The position numbers were made by a program, and so were the translations under genes. Below are positions 1 to 10,749 of a stretch of DNA of 64,000 nucleotides, piece by piece. Within the stretch, counting starts at the first letter, position 1. The number at the start of each line of letters is the position of its first letter. Origin of the DNA: Ditylenchus dipsaci (taxonomy: Eukaryota > Nematoda > Chromadorea > Rhabditida > Anguinidae). Where the stretch lies: contig SADC01001312.1 in assembly GCA_004194705.1 (NCBI GenBank), positions 1-64,000 on the forward strand, in the 5' to 3' direction. The notes under the pieces are model-generated. The model was not told the DNA's origin and searched no databases. It was given only the letters and a program-made list of their open reading frames with translations.

Positions 1-716
1 CATGCTCAAGATGGTTTGACGCCGTTTTCTCGGGTATTTTTTGGTTTCGGTAAGATCTTATTTGGCGAAATCAATTAGTTCCCAATACTCAAAAATACCA
101 TACAAACCTTATTTTACTATTATCAAAACCGTCTTCGCGTGTTTGAATCAGTCCAGAAAACAGTTTTGAACCATGATGTGCAATCTCCGCTCTTCGCTCC
201 GCTCTTTGCTCCGCTTCTCTCCGAGCAAGAGCCAGAGCCGAGCGAAATATTTGAAATCTGGAGCAAAGAGCCAGAGCTGGAGCAAAAATTTAAAAATGCA
301 CAGCACTGTTTGGAACATGAAAAACGTAAAAAAATTTGATCCAAGTGGACGATTACTTGATTTTGTTTTACCCAGGTAGTCGTACCCGGGTTGGGAACTC
401 AGGTAGTGTAGTGGTACCCGGTAGTAATACTTTAGTCTTGTAAAGAACTTTTACAGTTAAATTGTTTTTTCTACGATACCAGTTCAGTTCTGCTGGATAA
501 TCCATGCACCACTAAACCAAGTAGTCGTCCACTTGGATCAAAAAAATTTTTTACGTTTTCATGTTCAAAACCTGTTTTCAGGACAGATTCGGACACGCTG
601 AAAGACATTTTAAATAATAGTAAAATAAGTTTTGTAGGGTATTTTTGAGTATTGGGAAGTAATTGATTTCACCAAAACTAGATCTTACCGAAACCCAAAA
701 AATACAAAATGCAAAA
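1..716. repeat. Two partial copies of the CCAAGTGG foldback family
   Basis: The stretch 300-362 (reverse) and 520-700 (forward) carry the same arm: CCAAGTGGACG, then ATCAAAAAAATTTTTTACG, then a segment with AATACTCAAAAATACC. Copy 1 runs off the left edge of the window. Inside copy 1, about 178-290 holds a GC-richer palindrome of GCTCCG / GGAGCAAAG units, probably a later insertion. Complete members of the family are at 14.7 kb and 22.8 kb. No gene is seen. Confidence 0.7.
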
Positions 717-1462
717 GTTTAAGCCCCTTTAGAAACTTTAGTCAATTGATAGCATTTATTTGACTTTTTTGACTGTGAGCCACATCGACCACAAAGACGA
801 CCTCGACTAAGGCCGTGAGCAACATCGACTTCGACCTCGACCAAGGATTGTGAGCAAGGTGAGTCTTGTACTAGTTCTGTTAATTTTTTCAAAGCTGCAT
901 TTCGGTATATTGCAGCGAAATTTTTATTGAAAAGTCGAGAGTGATAAGCTATGGTAAAGATCTTTGAAATTTTGATACTAGGAAACAGTTTTTTACCTCT
1001 TCTCCTGTGATTTGACGACACTCGAATGCAGCCTCTAACTGCAGCCCTCCAACTCACAGCCTCACAACTGGCAGCCAAATTCTTTACTATATTTCCTAGA
1101 CAAACAAAACATTTTAAACTAGTAACACTTTTTCGGATTCGATTCCGGTCCCGATCCAAATATCAATGTTGTAGCCCAACTCTATATAGTTTTGCTCTTG
1201 CTCGGTGACATAAACGCGTATTTTTAAATTTTTGAGCGAATTTTTGTGTTAATACAAAAATAAACAAAAAAATCATATAAAGCCGCAGAAATTTGTTCTA
1301 AAAACACGTTTTTAGGCTGCGGTTTGGGTTTCGGCAAAAGTAAAATTTCGGTTCCTATCAGGTTTCGGTTTGCGCCGGCGCCTCGTTAGCGTCAAAGCCT
1401 TCGATGTCGGCTTTTGGTTCAGGTTTGGTTTCGGCATCAGGCTTAGCGCCCGCGCAAGTTAA
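717..1462. other. Intergenic stretch without a recognised gene
   Basis: A 146-codon open frame lies on the minus strand (719-1159), but its translation shows no family motif and part of it is a simple repeat of ACATCGACCTCGACCAAGG type. 1360-1440 has a GC-rich stretch containing GCGCCGGCGCC. I see no splice-site pattern or promoter. Confidence 0.5.
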
Positions 1463-1989
1463 AGACCATACTTGTTGATGACAATGGGAATTTGGCAATT
1501 CAAATGCGCGCGGGATAATTTTTTTTTACTCCAAAAATACTTTCATTGCTGATATATCGGGCGACGGTCATTTGATCCCCAAAAGCCGCAGTTTAAATTT
1601 TTTTAATGTTTTTCCATGTTGTTCTTGAACGAAAACCTATGTCGATCCAATTTCGAGACTTGCAAATCGTTTAGCTATTGTTTGCAAGATGCTCGTGTGT
1701 TTCTAATAAGTCAAACTTCAAATATCTGCCATAGTCAAATGAATTGTGACCGGGAATTTGACCGCTTTAAAAAGCTGCACAATAACCTGAAAAGTGTTGA
1801 AACCCATCCAAATGTCAGGTTAATCGATGATCATTAGAACTGAGGTTAAATTATAAAAAAAAAATTCGCTACCGGAGTATACTCCCCCCCCAATGAAATT
1901 TTTTTTTTAAAGTGTTTCCAAAAACCCTATATCGACCTAAAATTGCTCAGAAGCTCGAAAAGGCATTATTTTTGTGTTCTAGTCAAAAA

Positions 1990-2100
1990 AATGGCTTGTA
2001 GTGAATTTCCCTACCAAAGTGTGAAATTCCCCACCAATTACTGAATTTCCCCACCAAAAGTGTGAATTCCCCACAAATTACTGATTCCCCACCAAATTTT
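1990..2100. repeat. Short tandem array, unit about GAATTTCCCCACCAA
   Basis: Five imperfect units of a sequence like GAATTTCCCCACCAAAGTGT follow each other. It resembles one arm of the tandem-arm elements described elsewhere in the window. A similar AATTCCCCAAAATTTG motif recurs near 13530. Confidence 0.6.
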
Positions 2101-2328
2101 TTTAAAACATTTTACTAATAACGGAGGCATGTAGTGAATCCAACTATTGAAAGTGTGTTGGACCACTAAAATTCAATCTGAACCATTTAGTGGACTTGAC
2201 CACTGAGTGGATCTGGATCATTGAGGATGAATGGGATATCACCAATGTTATACCGGGGATATATGTTATACCGTTATACCAAATGACCTAATGCCGATAT
2301 CAACATAAAAAATGAAGCCCTATATAAG

Positions 2329-2405
2329 TGGCCTAGGTGGCTCAGTGGTATGGCGTGGCGTGTGTGTTGATTGTCGATCTCTGGTCGATTCCTCTGTCTG
2401 CCATG
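2329..2405 (+). other. tRNA-derived module (A box and B box)
   Basis: TGGCTCAGTGGTATGG matches an internal pol III A box and GGTCGATTCC about 45 bp later matches a B box. The arms do not fold into a clean cloverleaf, so this looks like the head of a tRNA-derived SINE rather than a functional tRNA gene. Confidence 0.5.
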
Positions 2406-2530
2406 TAATTATTGATCATTTATGTTTAAACATAATAAATGATTCAAAAAATAATTCGGAGTAAAAAAAGTGTCCCGCGCGCATTTGAATTTTCCAATTC
2501 CCATTGTCATCAACAAGTATGTTCCTTTAA

Positions 2531-3645
2531 GCCGGCTCTATATAAGCTATATTCCAACAACAAAAAGTGAGTACAATTTGTATCACTGTGTCACACTGTG
2601 ACATTTGGATCTTTTAAAGTCATTTAGAGAAAAAAAATTGTTAAAATTAGCTAAACGCGTCGTCTTTGGAATAATCGCCGGCGCCTTAAAAGCCCTAGCG
2701 CTTACAGCCGGCGCTTGCCGGCGCTCCGCCGTCTTCAAAATAAGCACCGGCAACCTCTTAGCGTTGTTTGTGCGCTGTACGCTACTCATCTACTTTTTTT
2801 GAGAAAAAAATTGTAGCTCGCTTACACTCATTCGGAAGAGCAGATTGCAGTTCATTTTGACATATCAGAGTCCTAGATGTGGTCTGGATATAAGTGGCTT
2901 CAACCTTTCGGGAGATTTCAAACTTTGTATAAAATGGTCGTCCATTTACAAACCGGTAATTGCGTCACTTAATCACATACGAACACCCACACTCTCATGC
3001 ACAGAAATATCAGCGCTAAAAACTGCATCACTCATTTTGCTTGTCCGGTCCAGCCTTTCTCGGTTTTAAGGGGTAACTAACCTATACGCATCGCCTAGGG
3101 TCGAAAGTTCAAGTCCTCTTAGGGCAATATTTATTCATTTTCATTAAGCTCACTGACTAAAAGGTTGAAAAAAATATTGAGGAATCGATTTAAATTTTTT
3201 CCAGCACTGCTTTGCTGTCAGAAAAACGACCTAGACCGAAATATAAAAAGATTTTGGGACCCAAAATATTTTATTTTTCAAGTTTTTAGTCAAATCTTTT
3301 TTCTTCCGCTCCAAAAATAGCAATAATCACTGAATAGAATATAGGAATTTCCCCCCAGCTTCAAGAAAAAGCATTTTAAACAAAAAAAAAAAACCGTTAT
3401 GACCTTTTTCTTCAACAATGGTCAAAATATCTTTATTACCCAAATGTCCTTTTTCAAAATTTTAGGATGAGAACCCTGGGTTAGCAGTTATCAGTAGTCG
3501 AACCTTGAACGAGGCGAGCGTATAGGAATTTCCCCTCTCTTCAAGAAAAAAGGCATTAAGACAAAAAACCCCGTTTTCAACAGAATTTTGAATTATTTTG
3601 TCATTCCTCAGTAACAAACGCTGGCGCAATATTTTTTGCTTATTT
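2531..3645. other. Intergenic stretch without a recognised gene
   Basis: 2665-2760 is a GC-rich island with GCCGGCGC repeats, perhaps the inner part of an old hAT-like element. 3070-3125 contains a B-box-like AGTTCAAGTCC. 3340-3580 has two copies of a TATAGGAATTTCCCC segment. No coding sequence is supported. Confidence 0.45.
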
Positions 3646-3666
3646 GAAAATTTCGGCTCTAGCGTT

Positions 3667-3780
3667 TTGATCTACACACTTTTGATTATACACTTTTGAT
3701 CTACACCCTTTTGATCTACAGCACTTTTGATTACAACACTTTTTGATCTACACCCTTTTGATCTACACCGAATTTAAATC
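3667..3780. repeat. Left tandem-array arm of the Ulp1 element
   Basis: About seven units of TTTTGATCTACACAC/CCC with small variations. The inverted counterpart is at 5742-5846. Confidence 0.85.
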
Positions 3781-4239
3781 AATTTTTTGTCTCGTGAAGG
3801 ACTCTATTATTTAAAATGTTTTCTAAAATGTTTCTACTGATGATCCATGCATTGAACCGAATTTCAGGTAGGATATCTGACATCTAGGCCTCAAGGAAGT
3901 GCCCAAGTGGTGGTTACCATTTAGTGATATGCACTCAGTTAGTGATATAAGTGTTACCCAATGCTCAAATAGTTTAGGTCGGTGAATAGTGATGGATCAC
4001 CTGTTAGTAGTACTTAGTCTGGTATTGAGTGGTTCCTCGAGTGGGGTATCCAGGTGTTTACCCATGTGGGCTATATTATGCTATTTTATCCATATATTTT
4101 TATGGAGAATTTTCACCGTGTGATCATATTTATTGCAGTTGTGAAAACGTTTTTCAGTTCAGAATGAATTTCGAGCTGCTGACGTCTAAAAAAAACAAGC
4201 CTATGCTTAAGGATCTCAACGGCTACATGTACTGAATTT

Positions 4240-5160
4240 CGGCATTTCGAGAGGAAGCGGACTTATTGGCGAAGTCAGTGAACCAGTTGCAGTAATCACA
4301 CTAGACGATACGATGGTAAGCTTTGCATGATTTGAAGTTGTATACTGATTTATTTTCAGATCTCACGATGCAGATTTGCTAGAGAACTTCGCTCAGATAA
4401 GTTTGGAATTGTAATAACGCGAGCGGATCTTCAGTGTCTCAAAACAGAGCAGTGGTTGAATGGGACGTTATCAGCTGCTATCTACAGCTTTTAGCCCAGC
4501 GAAATTTGCGCGACGAAATGGTGCCGAATACTGCTTGATTGTTAACTGTATAAGTTGTAAGTCTTTTTATTAAGATATACGCTTCTGACTCGTTCTTCTA
4601 CCCGGAAGTTTGAAAGAAAGGTCCCAAAGCCGTGCTAATGGACAATCAATGCAGATATTTTTGAACATGATCTTCTTATCGTGCCGATCACACCACAGCG
4701 CATTGGTCATAGTGGTTATACCTAAAATTTTGTGGTTTCAGTACAATGTCAGGTTTAGGCAGTCAATTTATTGAAGGTAGACTTGATTTTATGACTCAAT
4801 GCATGGAGATGGTGAAAACATCTAAGCCTGCTTAAGTAAGATATTTTTAGTAGACAATTGTAGTGAAAAATTCTGTTGAGGGACTTTCTCAAAGAATTTG
4901 CTGTGAAGGGGGATACGATGAGGATAAATCCATCTCTTTGGATCGGTGCCTGTGCAAATGTATAATATAGAATTTGGAATCGTTGAGAATAAAATGTGTT
5001 TTGCAGGACATCCCTACACAAAGCAATTCATTTGATTGCGGTGTCTTCGTGTGCAAGTTGCGGACTGCTTGTCTCGTCAGATCAGATGAAATTCTCGCAG
5101 AAAGATATGTCCGTCGTTTGAAAAGAAATCGAAGAAATGATTCGCACAGAAAAACTGTAA
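4240..5160 (+). pseudogene. Ulp1/SENP-type (C48) SUMO protease, frame-broken
   Basis: Ulp1 family proteases cleave SUMO precursors and conjugates. The catalytic domain can be followed in order through several exons and frames. VITRADLQCL followed by the substrate-contact WLN lies near 4410-4460. It shifts frame into VISCYLQLLAQRN (to about 4515). DSFFYPE is near 4585-4610. DIFEHDLLIVPI and the catalytic-His AHWS segment are near 4650-4715, and YDSMHGDGEN near 4790-4830. The oxyanion-Gln and catalytic-Cys block QSNSFDCGVFVCK lies at about 5020-5060, and the C-terminal helix REIEEMIRTEKL ends at a TAA at 5160. Introns with GTAAG and TTTTCAG/TTTGCAG borders are visible at 4315-4360 and before 5010. 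At least four single- or double-base frame breaks occur. The gene lies wholly within inverted tandem-array arms, so it is transposon cargo. It is either a dead copy or a live one distorted by sequence errors. Confidence 0.8.
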
Positions 5161-5741
5161 CCTCTTTTTGCTGTTAGCTTCCTTTTGATGAATGTTATAA
5201 TTGCTTACCGATAAAATTTGCTGTAGATAAAGTTGATTTGAAAAGTTTAAGTTATCGAACGTTTGTAAGTTTTGAGTTGTTTTTTTAAAAAAAAAAGTTG
5301 ACCATGTGGACCTCACATGAACCAAGTGGACACCATTGTGAAAAAAAACTCATTAATGAGATCAACAAAAATGATCATCAAAACTAGTTATATAGAGCCA
5401 TATTAACTAAGAATTCCGGTAGTCAGAATCAGGCTGTTTACCAAGAATGAATAACTTAGTATAAACCACGTGGCACGCAAAATTAAGTTAATTCGCGTGA
5501 AAAAAACCAAAGAACGAGTCCAAAAAGAAGCCCCATCCGAAGAGCCAAATAATTACGCCGCGGTCAGATACTGACACTCAAAATTTGATCTTGATCTACA
5601 ATAATTATACCACTCAGTTCGGTCGACCACTTGGTTGGTCAAGTGCCTGGATCATCCATCAGAACCGAGGTTGGATTACAGAAAACCTTTTTCAATAATA
5701 AGAGTCCTTCACGAGACAAAAAAAGATTAATTTAATTCGTT

Positions 5742-5846
5742 GTAGATCAAAAGGGGTAGATCAAAAGTTGTTGTAGATCAAAAGGGTGTAGATCAAAAGG
5801 GTGTAGATCAAAGTGTGTAGATCAAAAGTGTGTAGATCAAAAGTGT
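5742..5846. repeat. Right tandem-array arm of the Ulp1 element
   Basis: Seven units of GTAGATCAAAAGGGT/GTGT, the inverse of the array at 3667-3780. Confidence 0.85.
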
Positions 5847-5903
5847 GCCGCCGAAAATTTCGTATACACCTCGAATAGCTACTTTTGTGAAAAAGCGACT
5901 CAC

Positions 5904-6985
5904 TTGAAATATTCATGAAGACTCCATAGTTAATATAGCGCGTAACGTTGTAAAAGAGCATGAACATTGGCAATCAACTTTGGATCACTATTGTAAGGTG
6001 GTGTATTTCCTTGAACACATCATCTAAATTGAGTTGATTAACAGAAAAAAATGATTGTAGCAGAGGTTACCCAAAGTTAGTTCTAGATTGGATCAAATGC
6101 CACAAAACAAGGATTGTTACGATAGTAAAGCAGTAGATTGATAGAGAGCACGGCTTTTTGCCATATTAGGGATGCTTCTAGTTCTCTTTCAGTCATTCGA
6201 TCATAAGTAGGCGAGATTGGGCAGCAGCGCTTCTGAGGGCTGGAAAACTTGACATACATTTATTGGAGACAGTGTTACTTCACTCAATCACGCAAAATGT
6301 CAGTCTTGAACTTTCCCTATCTTACAAGGGAACCGTTTGAACTGTACGATTCGATTCGAAAATTCTGACAAGCCATCTGTAGAGCATAATTGATTTACTA
6401 TATAGAATTTCAATATTTTTCCCCACAGACAGGAAAAATCAAATCTGGAGACTCGAAAAAATCGAGCCACAAATTTAGGGTGTCACTGTATGAAGGCTTG
6501 CCTGTAAAAATTTTGTTTTTGAAAATCCACAGGTGGGAACATGGCAGTTTTGCATGATCTTCTCGACTCTCCAGATTCGATTTCTTCTGTCTGTGGGTAA
6601 AAAATATTGAAATTCTATATAGTGAATCAACTATGCTCTACAGATGGCTTTGTCAGAATTTTCGAATCGAATCGTACGTTCAAACGGTTCCCTTGTTAGT
6701 CAAAAAAAAGGTGCTTGATTTTATGGCGTGTGTTGGGAAAAATAAGTACAATATCTCACGAATTTGGTGATGCGATTCAATTGACCCTTTATTTTTCTCT
6801 AATGATCTTTTAAAAATTTTGCCTAGGTCGTCATCTTTCCATCTGTAGACGTTCCATCCCATACATTCCATTAGTCTGTAACTGCGCAGTTAAAGATCTC
6901 CATAATCGCATTTGAACGTCGCCGTCTATTGGCAAAATATGGCGGTTTCAGAAGGGCGTGTAGAGCTGCGAGATGAATCAGACAT
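5904..6985 (-). CDS. Unrecognised gene, partial, at least three exons
   Basis: Coding character is clear but I do not recognise the family. The likely start ATG is at 6983-6985 (MSDSSRSSTRPSETA). The first exon continues, after a one-base frame break, through PIDGDVQMRLWRSLTAQ and, after another, KIFKRSLEKNKGSIESHHQ down to about 6735. A second exon, 6239-6071, reads TYDRMTERELEASLIWQK, then AVLSINLLLYYRNN, and has a GTAACC donor. A third, 6023-5904, follows a CAATTTAG acceptor and includes DPKLIANVHALLQRYA; it ends at a GTGAGT donor. The next exon would lie beyond the Ulp1-carrying element at 3655-5852, so the gene continues past that element or was cut by it. A foldback at 6320-6707 sits between exons 1 and 2. 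Its 5' end is about 425 bp from the 3' end of EIF3J, same strand. Confidence 0.5.
6320..6707. repeat. Foldback element between exons of the unrecognised gene
   Basis: Left arm AAGGGAACCGTTTGAAC, then TCGAAAATTCTGACA, is inverted at the right as TGTCAGAATTTTCGA, then GTTCAAACGGTTCCCTT. The loop is about 100 bp around 6470-6560. No coding sequence; non-autonomous inverted-repeat element. Confidence 0.75.
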
Positions 6986-7409
6986 GTTCCAACAAAAGTA
7001 TTTAAGTGTTATATCGCCCAATTAGGCAAAATGTGGGTCTAAAAGTCTTAATCACGAAGAAGTTGAATAACCTAATAAAGCAATGCGATAATCGCAGTTG
7101 TTCCTTCTTTATCTTATCACAGGATGCCAAAACGTCAAAAGTTAACTTTGTGCTTATATTCCAACAACCAAAACACACAACGTCGGATCATAGCGGTAAT
7201 CTTTTAAAATTAACCAGTCATACAATACAGCATCTAATTATTTATAGAATTTTGTTTTACGAAACAAAAAAAACACAGACGATCATATTTTTATATGGGA
7301 AGAACGGAAACAGCACTGAGCGATCGATAACAACAATAACAATGCAAGCAGCGATCTTTCTTCAACAAGGATTTGGAATAATGAGAGAAAGAGCAACCCT
7401 TCCTTAACC

Positions 7410-8900
7410 TCAGTATTTCTCCAAGTAGTCATCATATTCATCCTCCACAGTATCTTCATAGAGCTCCTTCTTGACGACTTTCTTTGTCTTAACCTGCTGC
7501 TTAAGGATTGCTGCTTTTTTGCTCCTCCTCCTTCTTTTCAATGGCAGAAATGTACCTAAAAATAATTGTATTTTAAAAACTACACGAAGAGCTAAAACTC
7601 ACTTTGATATGGTATCACGCACTGTATGCAACTGCAATTTGGTCACTGGAATGAATGTGAGTTAGAGAGGTACATGGTGCCCCAAAACATTCGAAATACT
7701 TTGAAAAGCCATAACTTTTAAACAGATCGAATTCAAAATATCATTAATTAAAATGCAATTTATGGGTATATAACGTCAAAAACACAATTTTCGCGTGGTA
7801 CGCTGATGCTTGGGTCTTGGTCAGTGGATAGCCTTTAGATGGGCAGGACTCAAACCAAAGAGAGTACTAAGCGAAAATCGCATTTTTGACCTTATATACC
7901 AAAAATGTATATTTTTTAAATTAGATTGGCCTTTACAGACTCTGGGAATTCGATCAATAGAAAAGTTATGGCCTTTTAGAGTGTTTCAAATTTCTTGGGA
8001 GACCATGTACTTTAAGGGCCTGACCTCTTCCTACTCGGTGGTCCCCCGCCAATTCAAAAATTTTTCCTCGATCATTGGACTTCTGTACGGATTTTTCCGC
8101 CACGTTTCTAACAAAACTAGGCCTGAAATCAAATTTTAGGCTTAGTTTTGTTAGAAACCTAGCGGAAAAATCTGTACAGAAGTCCAATGATCAAGGGAAA
8201 ATTTTTGAATTGGCGGGGGACCACCGGGTAGGAAGAGGTCAGGCCCTTTAAGGAGTCTGATAGTTATAAAATTTATAAAGTATTAGACAGTGGTCCAATA
8301 AGCTAAAGGAAACTTACTCGGCTGACAGATCTCCTTGACGAGGGTGTTGACGAAGAGCAGATAGTTAGATTCTTTTGACTTGCTTGCGATTTGTCCTCCA
8401 ATGATTTCTGAAATGATTATGTGCGTATGAAGATAAGCGCGTAATTTAGTTCATCTGCTAGTGTAATAAATAATAACGAGTAGGAGTCATGGGCGAAGAA
8501 GAGGAAATATACTTTAATGAATTTTTACCATGCTGTCGGAAAAATCCGCTGGCTTCTTCAAGTCCTCCCACGTCTTCTGCTTCTCAGATTCAATGCCTAA
8601 ATTAAATATAGGAGGAGGTAGAGCAGTGAAGAGCATACCGAACATATCCATAGCGATTTCCTTATCACTTTGTTTCTGCCTTTCCAGCTTCTGCTTTTCC
8701 GTCAATTCACCACCAGTTTCAGCTCCACCAAAAGAATTTTTGAATCGTGCTTTACAGCGGCTTCCTTCTTCAACACAGTATCCAAACCAATGTGACCATC
8801 CTGTCAGCCACCTGTGCAGAAGGATCAAAATCATCGGCTTCTTAAAGTATGGGTAAAATACACAAGATATATCATCAAAATAACTACCCCAATCACTCAT
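7410..8900 (-). CDS. EIF3J: Eukaryotic translation initiation factor 3 subunit J
   Basis: eIF3j is the loosely bound subunit of eIF3 that sits near the 40S mRNA entry channel and influences mRNA binding and recycling. Six exons are read: 8900-8888, 8840-8639, 8596-8529, 8407-8318, 7645-7603 and 7555-7410. Exon 1 gives MSDW and joins to EADDFDPSAQ, the characteristic eIF3j start. Exon 2 later reads GELTEKQKLERQKQSDKEIA. Exon 4 has NYLLFVNTLVKEICQP, exon 5 KLQLHTVRDTIS, and exon 6 ends in an acidic tail EDEYDDYLEKY. Splice donors are GTAGTT, GTATGC, GTAAAA, GTAAGT and GTGAGT. About 187 codons, shorter than the vertebrate protein. Exon 2 and exon 6 each need a one-base correction (for example around an A-run at about 7513) to stay open. 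A CTCAG sits 4 nt before the ATG, a possible trans-splice or 5'UTR acceptor. Intron 4 holds two inverted-repeat elements. Confidence 0.85.
7672..8005. mobile_element. Diverged Tc1/mariner-like foldback in EIF3J intron
   Basis: The segment is a degraded palindrome whose halves read like the better preserved copies at 24374 and 52406: ATAACTTTT, GTATATAACGTCAAAAACAC and TTTTGACCTTATATACC around a central GGCAGGACTCAAACC. Its right end GTGTTTCAAATTTCTTG matches the family terminus. Confidence 0.55.
8016..8247. mobile_element. Near-perfect TTAA palindrome (MITE) in EIF3J intron
   Basis: TTAA at 8012-8015 and 8248-8251 border the arms GGGCCTGACCTCTTCCTAC and its complement. The arms run almost without mismatch through CGCCAATTCAAAAATTTTT and GTTTCTAACAAAACTA to a short loop near 8130. 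The TTTCTAACAAAA...AATTTTAGG core recurs at 17.4, 26.7, 45.7 and 60.6 kb. Confidence 0.85.
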
Positions 8901-9590
8901 TTTGCTGAGACGGATAACTGAGAGCGAATAATATCAAGGATACACGAGATAGCGTCTGCAAAATATTGCCAATAGAAATTTTCAGCGAAAACCGCAAAAA
9001 AGAATATCAGCTTAAAGTCAAATGTGTTAGGCTAACACTGTTAGCAAAGATTTCATGAAAAGGTTCACGAAATTTCATATATTCACAACTGACCCTCGTA
9101 ATAGTGACAAAGAGGTTCCTTTCAAAAACACGATGGTTCAAAGGCATATTTTAGAAGGGTGCACAGTCCCCACGTTAGACGAAATACTTCAAAAGGACTC
9201 GTGCTAAGACAAAGAGTACTTTCAAACTTAATTTTTGAAGTGTTTTTTTTATTACTGTTAATCTTTTACAGGCAAAAGGTCGTTCAGCTATGTCTTGGAT
9301 AAAATTATGCAAAAGCTACTGTGTAAATTATCAATTGACGTCTATTTTATTAAAAAATTCTTTTTTTTCTGAGTTAACCGGAGCGCTAGGGCCTGGACGC
9401 AGGATAGACCATTGCATTCTATGACTCAAACATGTGTGTGTCGAATACTAAAAATACTAAAAAACAAGGGCTAAAGGCGCCTATCGTCGCCATCGTCTTG
9501 AGTTCAAGCTATACCAAAATAAATTTTAAAAAAATCTCAAAAAAATTTGCAGCCAACCCACATATTCATGCAAAAGGTTCTCCGCCGTAA
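8901..9590. other. Upstream of EIF3J, no further gene seen
   Basis: The region upstream of EIF3J lacks a clear TATA box, conserved ORF or repeat border. Short open frames exist but show no family motif. Confidence 0.4.
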
Positions 9591-9594
9591 AAAG

Positions 9595-10005
9595 GGCTTT
9601 CCAATGGACGGCTATCGATTACCGACGGTCAATGAATATTTTTTCGAAATTTTTGATCACAATCGTCAATTTTCAGGCCAAAAGTTTTTGGAAAGATGAC
9701 CCTAATACCAAAATCTCATCCTGAATCCGAATCCGTTGAGATCAGATCAAAATATTTTTTATAAACTGAGATACTTATTAAAATAGGTGAATGGTGCCAA
9801 ATTCCTGATCCATCTACTCAAAATAGCTATATATCAGCCCATAAAAATTATTTCGATCTGATCTCAACGGATTCGGATTCAGCATGAGATTTTGGTATTA
9901 GGGTCGACTTTCCAGAAACTTTTGGCCTGAAAATTGACGATTGTGATCAAAAATTTCAAAAAAAAATTCATTGACCGTCGGTAATCGATATTTTACCTTT
10001 CCAAT
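9595..10005. repeat. Foldback element, arms about 170 bp
   Basis: ATCGATTACCGACGGTCAATG on the left is inverted at about 9970. The arms also share GATCACAATCGTCAATTTTC, TACCAAAATCTCAT and GAATCCGTTGAGATCAGATC. The loop is at 9760-9850. No coding sequence. Confidence 0.8.
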
Positions 10006-10059
10006 AAGTACAAACTGCCTGATTAAAAATCTCTCAAAAAAAGTTATAACTGGTACGAC

Positions 10060-10695
10060 GGCTTTAGGTAAATTGCCCTCTTCAAACTGCCCCTCGGTAA
10101 ATTGCCCTTCGGTAAGTTCTCCTCAAATTTGTCTTGAGAGGATTTTTTATTCAAACAGAAATTTTTTCGATCCAGTGGCCAGGTCACAGTGTTTCATGAG
10201 AGAATTTGAAATCAACCGCGGTAAATTCACTCTTCAAATTTCTGAGGTCACAGGTTCGAATCCTGGTGGTAGTAAACATCATTTATTTTCAATAGTCATA
10301 AACTAACTTTTATAAGACGATTATTTCTCAAAGTGGGAGAGGAATCACCAAGTGGACGACCACCTGGTTTGGTTGGTGCATAGATTACTCAGTAAACTAC
10401 AGTTAAATTATAGAGAAACATTCTAAATGACGGGAGTTTTTAATAAGACAAAAGAGATTCATTTAAATTTTCTACTACGGAGAGAGTTAACTGCAAGTGC
10501 TAGACACCCAACTGAACTAAGAGAACGCTCGAAGGATTCTGGACATCGAGGGTAAGTTAAAACTACTTAAAATCAATCTGTACCATTGAGGGTGGATTGT
10601 CGAGAACGTCAAACTCGTTTAAATAAAAAAATCCTCTCAAGACAAATGATTAGGGGCAATTTGAAGAGGGGCAAATTACCGCCTGCCCGGCACAA
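10060..10695. repeat. Foldback with GGTAAATTGCCC arms
   Basis: The left arm has GGTAAATTGCCCTCTTCAAA and GTCTTGAGAGGATTTTTTATT. The right arm (10612-10695) has the inverse, AAAAAATCCTCTCAAGAC and GGGGCAAATTACCG. Inside are a tRNA-like B-box module (10200-10290) and half of a CCAAGTGG foldback (10348-10450). Related GGTAAATTCCC arrays occur at 22.1 and 49.6 kb. Confidence 0.65.
10200..10290 (+). other. tRNA-derived B-box module
   Basis: TGAGGTCACAGGTTCGAATCC, then TGGTGGTAGTAAAC. GGTTCGAATCC is a perfect pol III B box. The same block is at 23545-23600 and 49690-49755, always beside GGTAAATT repeats. No matching acceptor stem; not a functional tRNA. Confidence 0.55.
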
Positions 10696-10749
10696 CGCGC
10701 TCACTCAGAATGGAGACACACACCCAAATAGGTTGTCGATGATCGAAAT

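Larger units (their letters stand above)
1463..2526. mobile_element. TTAA-flanked foldback element
   Basis: The left end AAGACCATACTTGTTGATGA (after TTAA at 1459-1462) is inverted at the right end, ATCAACAAGTATGTTCC, followed by TTAA at 2527-2530. The arms continue through ACAATGGGAATT and GCGCGCGGG. TTAA at both borders is the hallmark of piggyBac-type target sites; no transposase is present, so this is a non-autonomous element. It contains a half-copy of another foldback (1868-2000), a short GAATTTCCCCACCAA array (1990-2100) and a tRNA-like module (2329-2405). Confidence 0.6.
3655..5852. mobile_element. MULE-like element carrying an Ulp1 protease, 9-bp TSD
   Basis: The element is bounded by the 9-bp direct repeat GAAAATTTC at 3646-3654 and 5853-5861. 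It begins GGCTCTAGCG and ends GTGTGCCGCC. Each end is a tandem array of about 15 bp (TTTTGATCTACACAC and its complement): 3667-3780 on the left and 5742-5846 on the right. Inside the arrays the arms continue as inverted repeats (GTCTCGTGAAGGACTCT on the left, AGAGTCCTTCACGAGAC on the right). A 9-bp duplication and long inverted arms are typical of Mutator-like elements. The only coding content seen is the Ulp1-type protease, so the transposase would have to act in trans. The right border lies about 50 bp from the last visible exon of the neighbouring minus-strand gene. Confidence 0.75.

Noticed and set aside
719..1159. 146-codon open frame, minus strand
   Set aside because: No recognisable domain, biased and partly repetitive (TCGACCTCGACCAAGG-like), no splice or promoter context.
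7006..7407. 133-codon open frame, plus strand
   Set aside because: It lies antisense in the 3' flank of EIF3J, ends three bases from that gene's stop, and has no domain signal.
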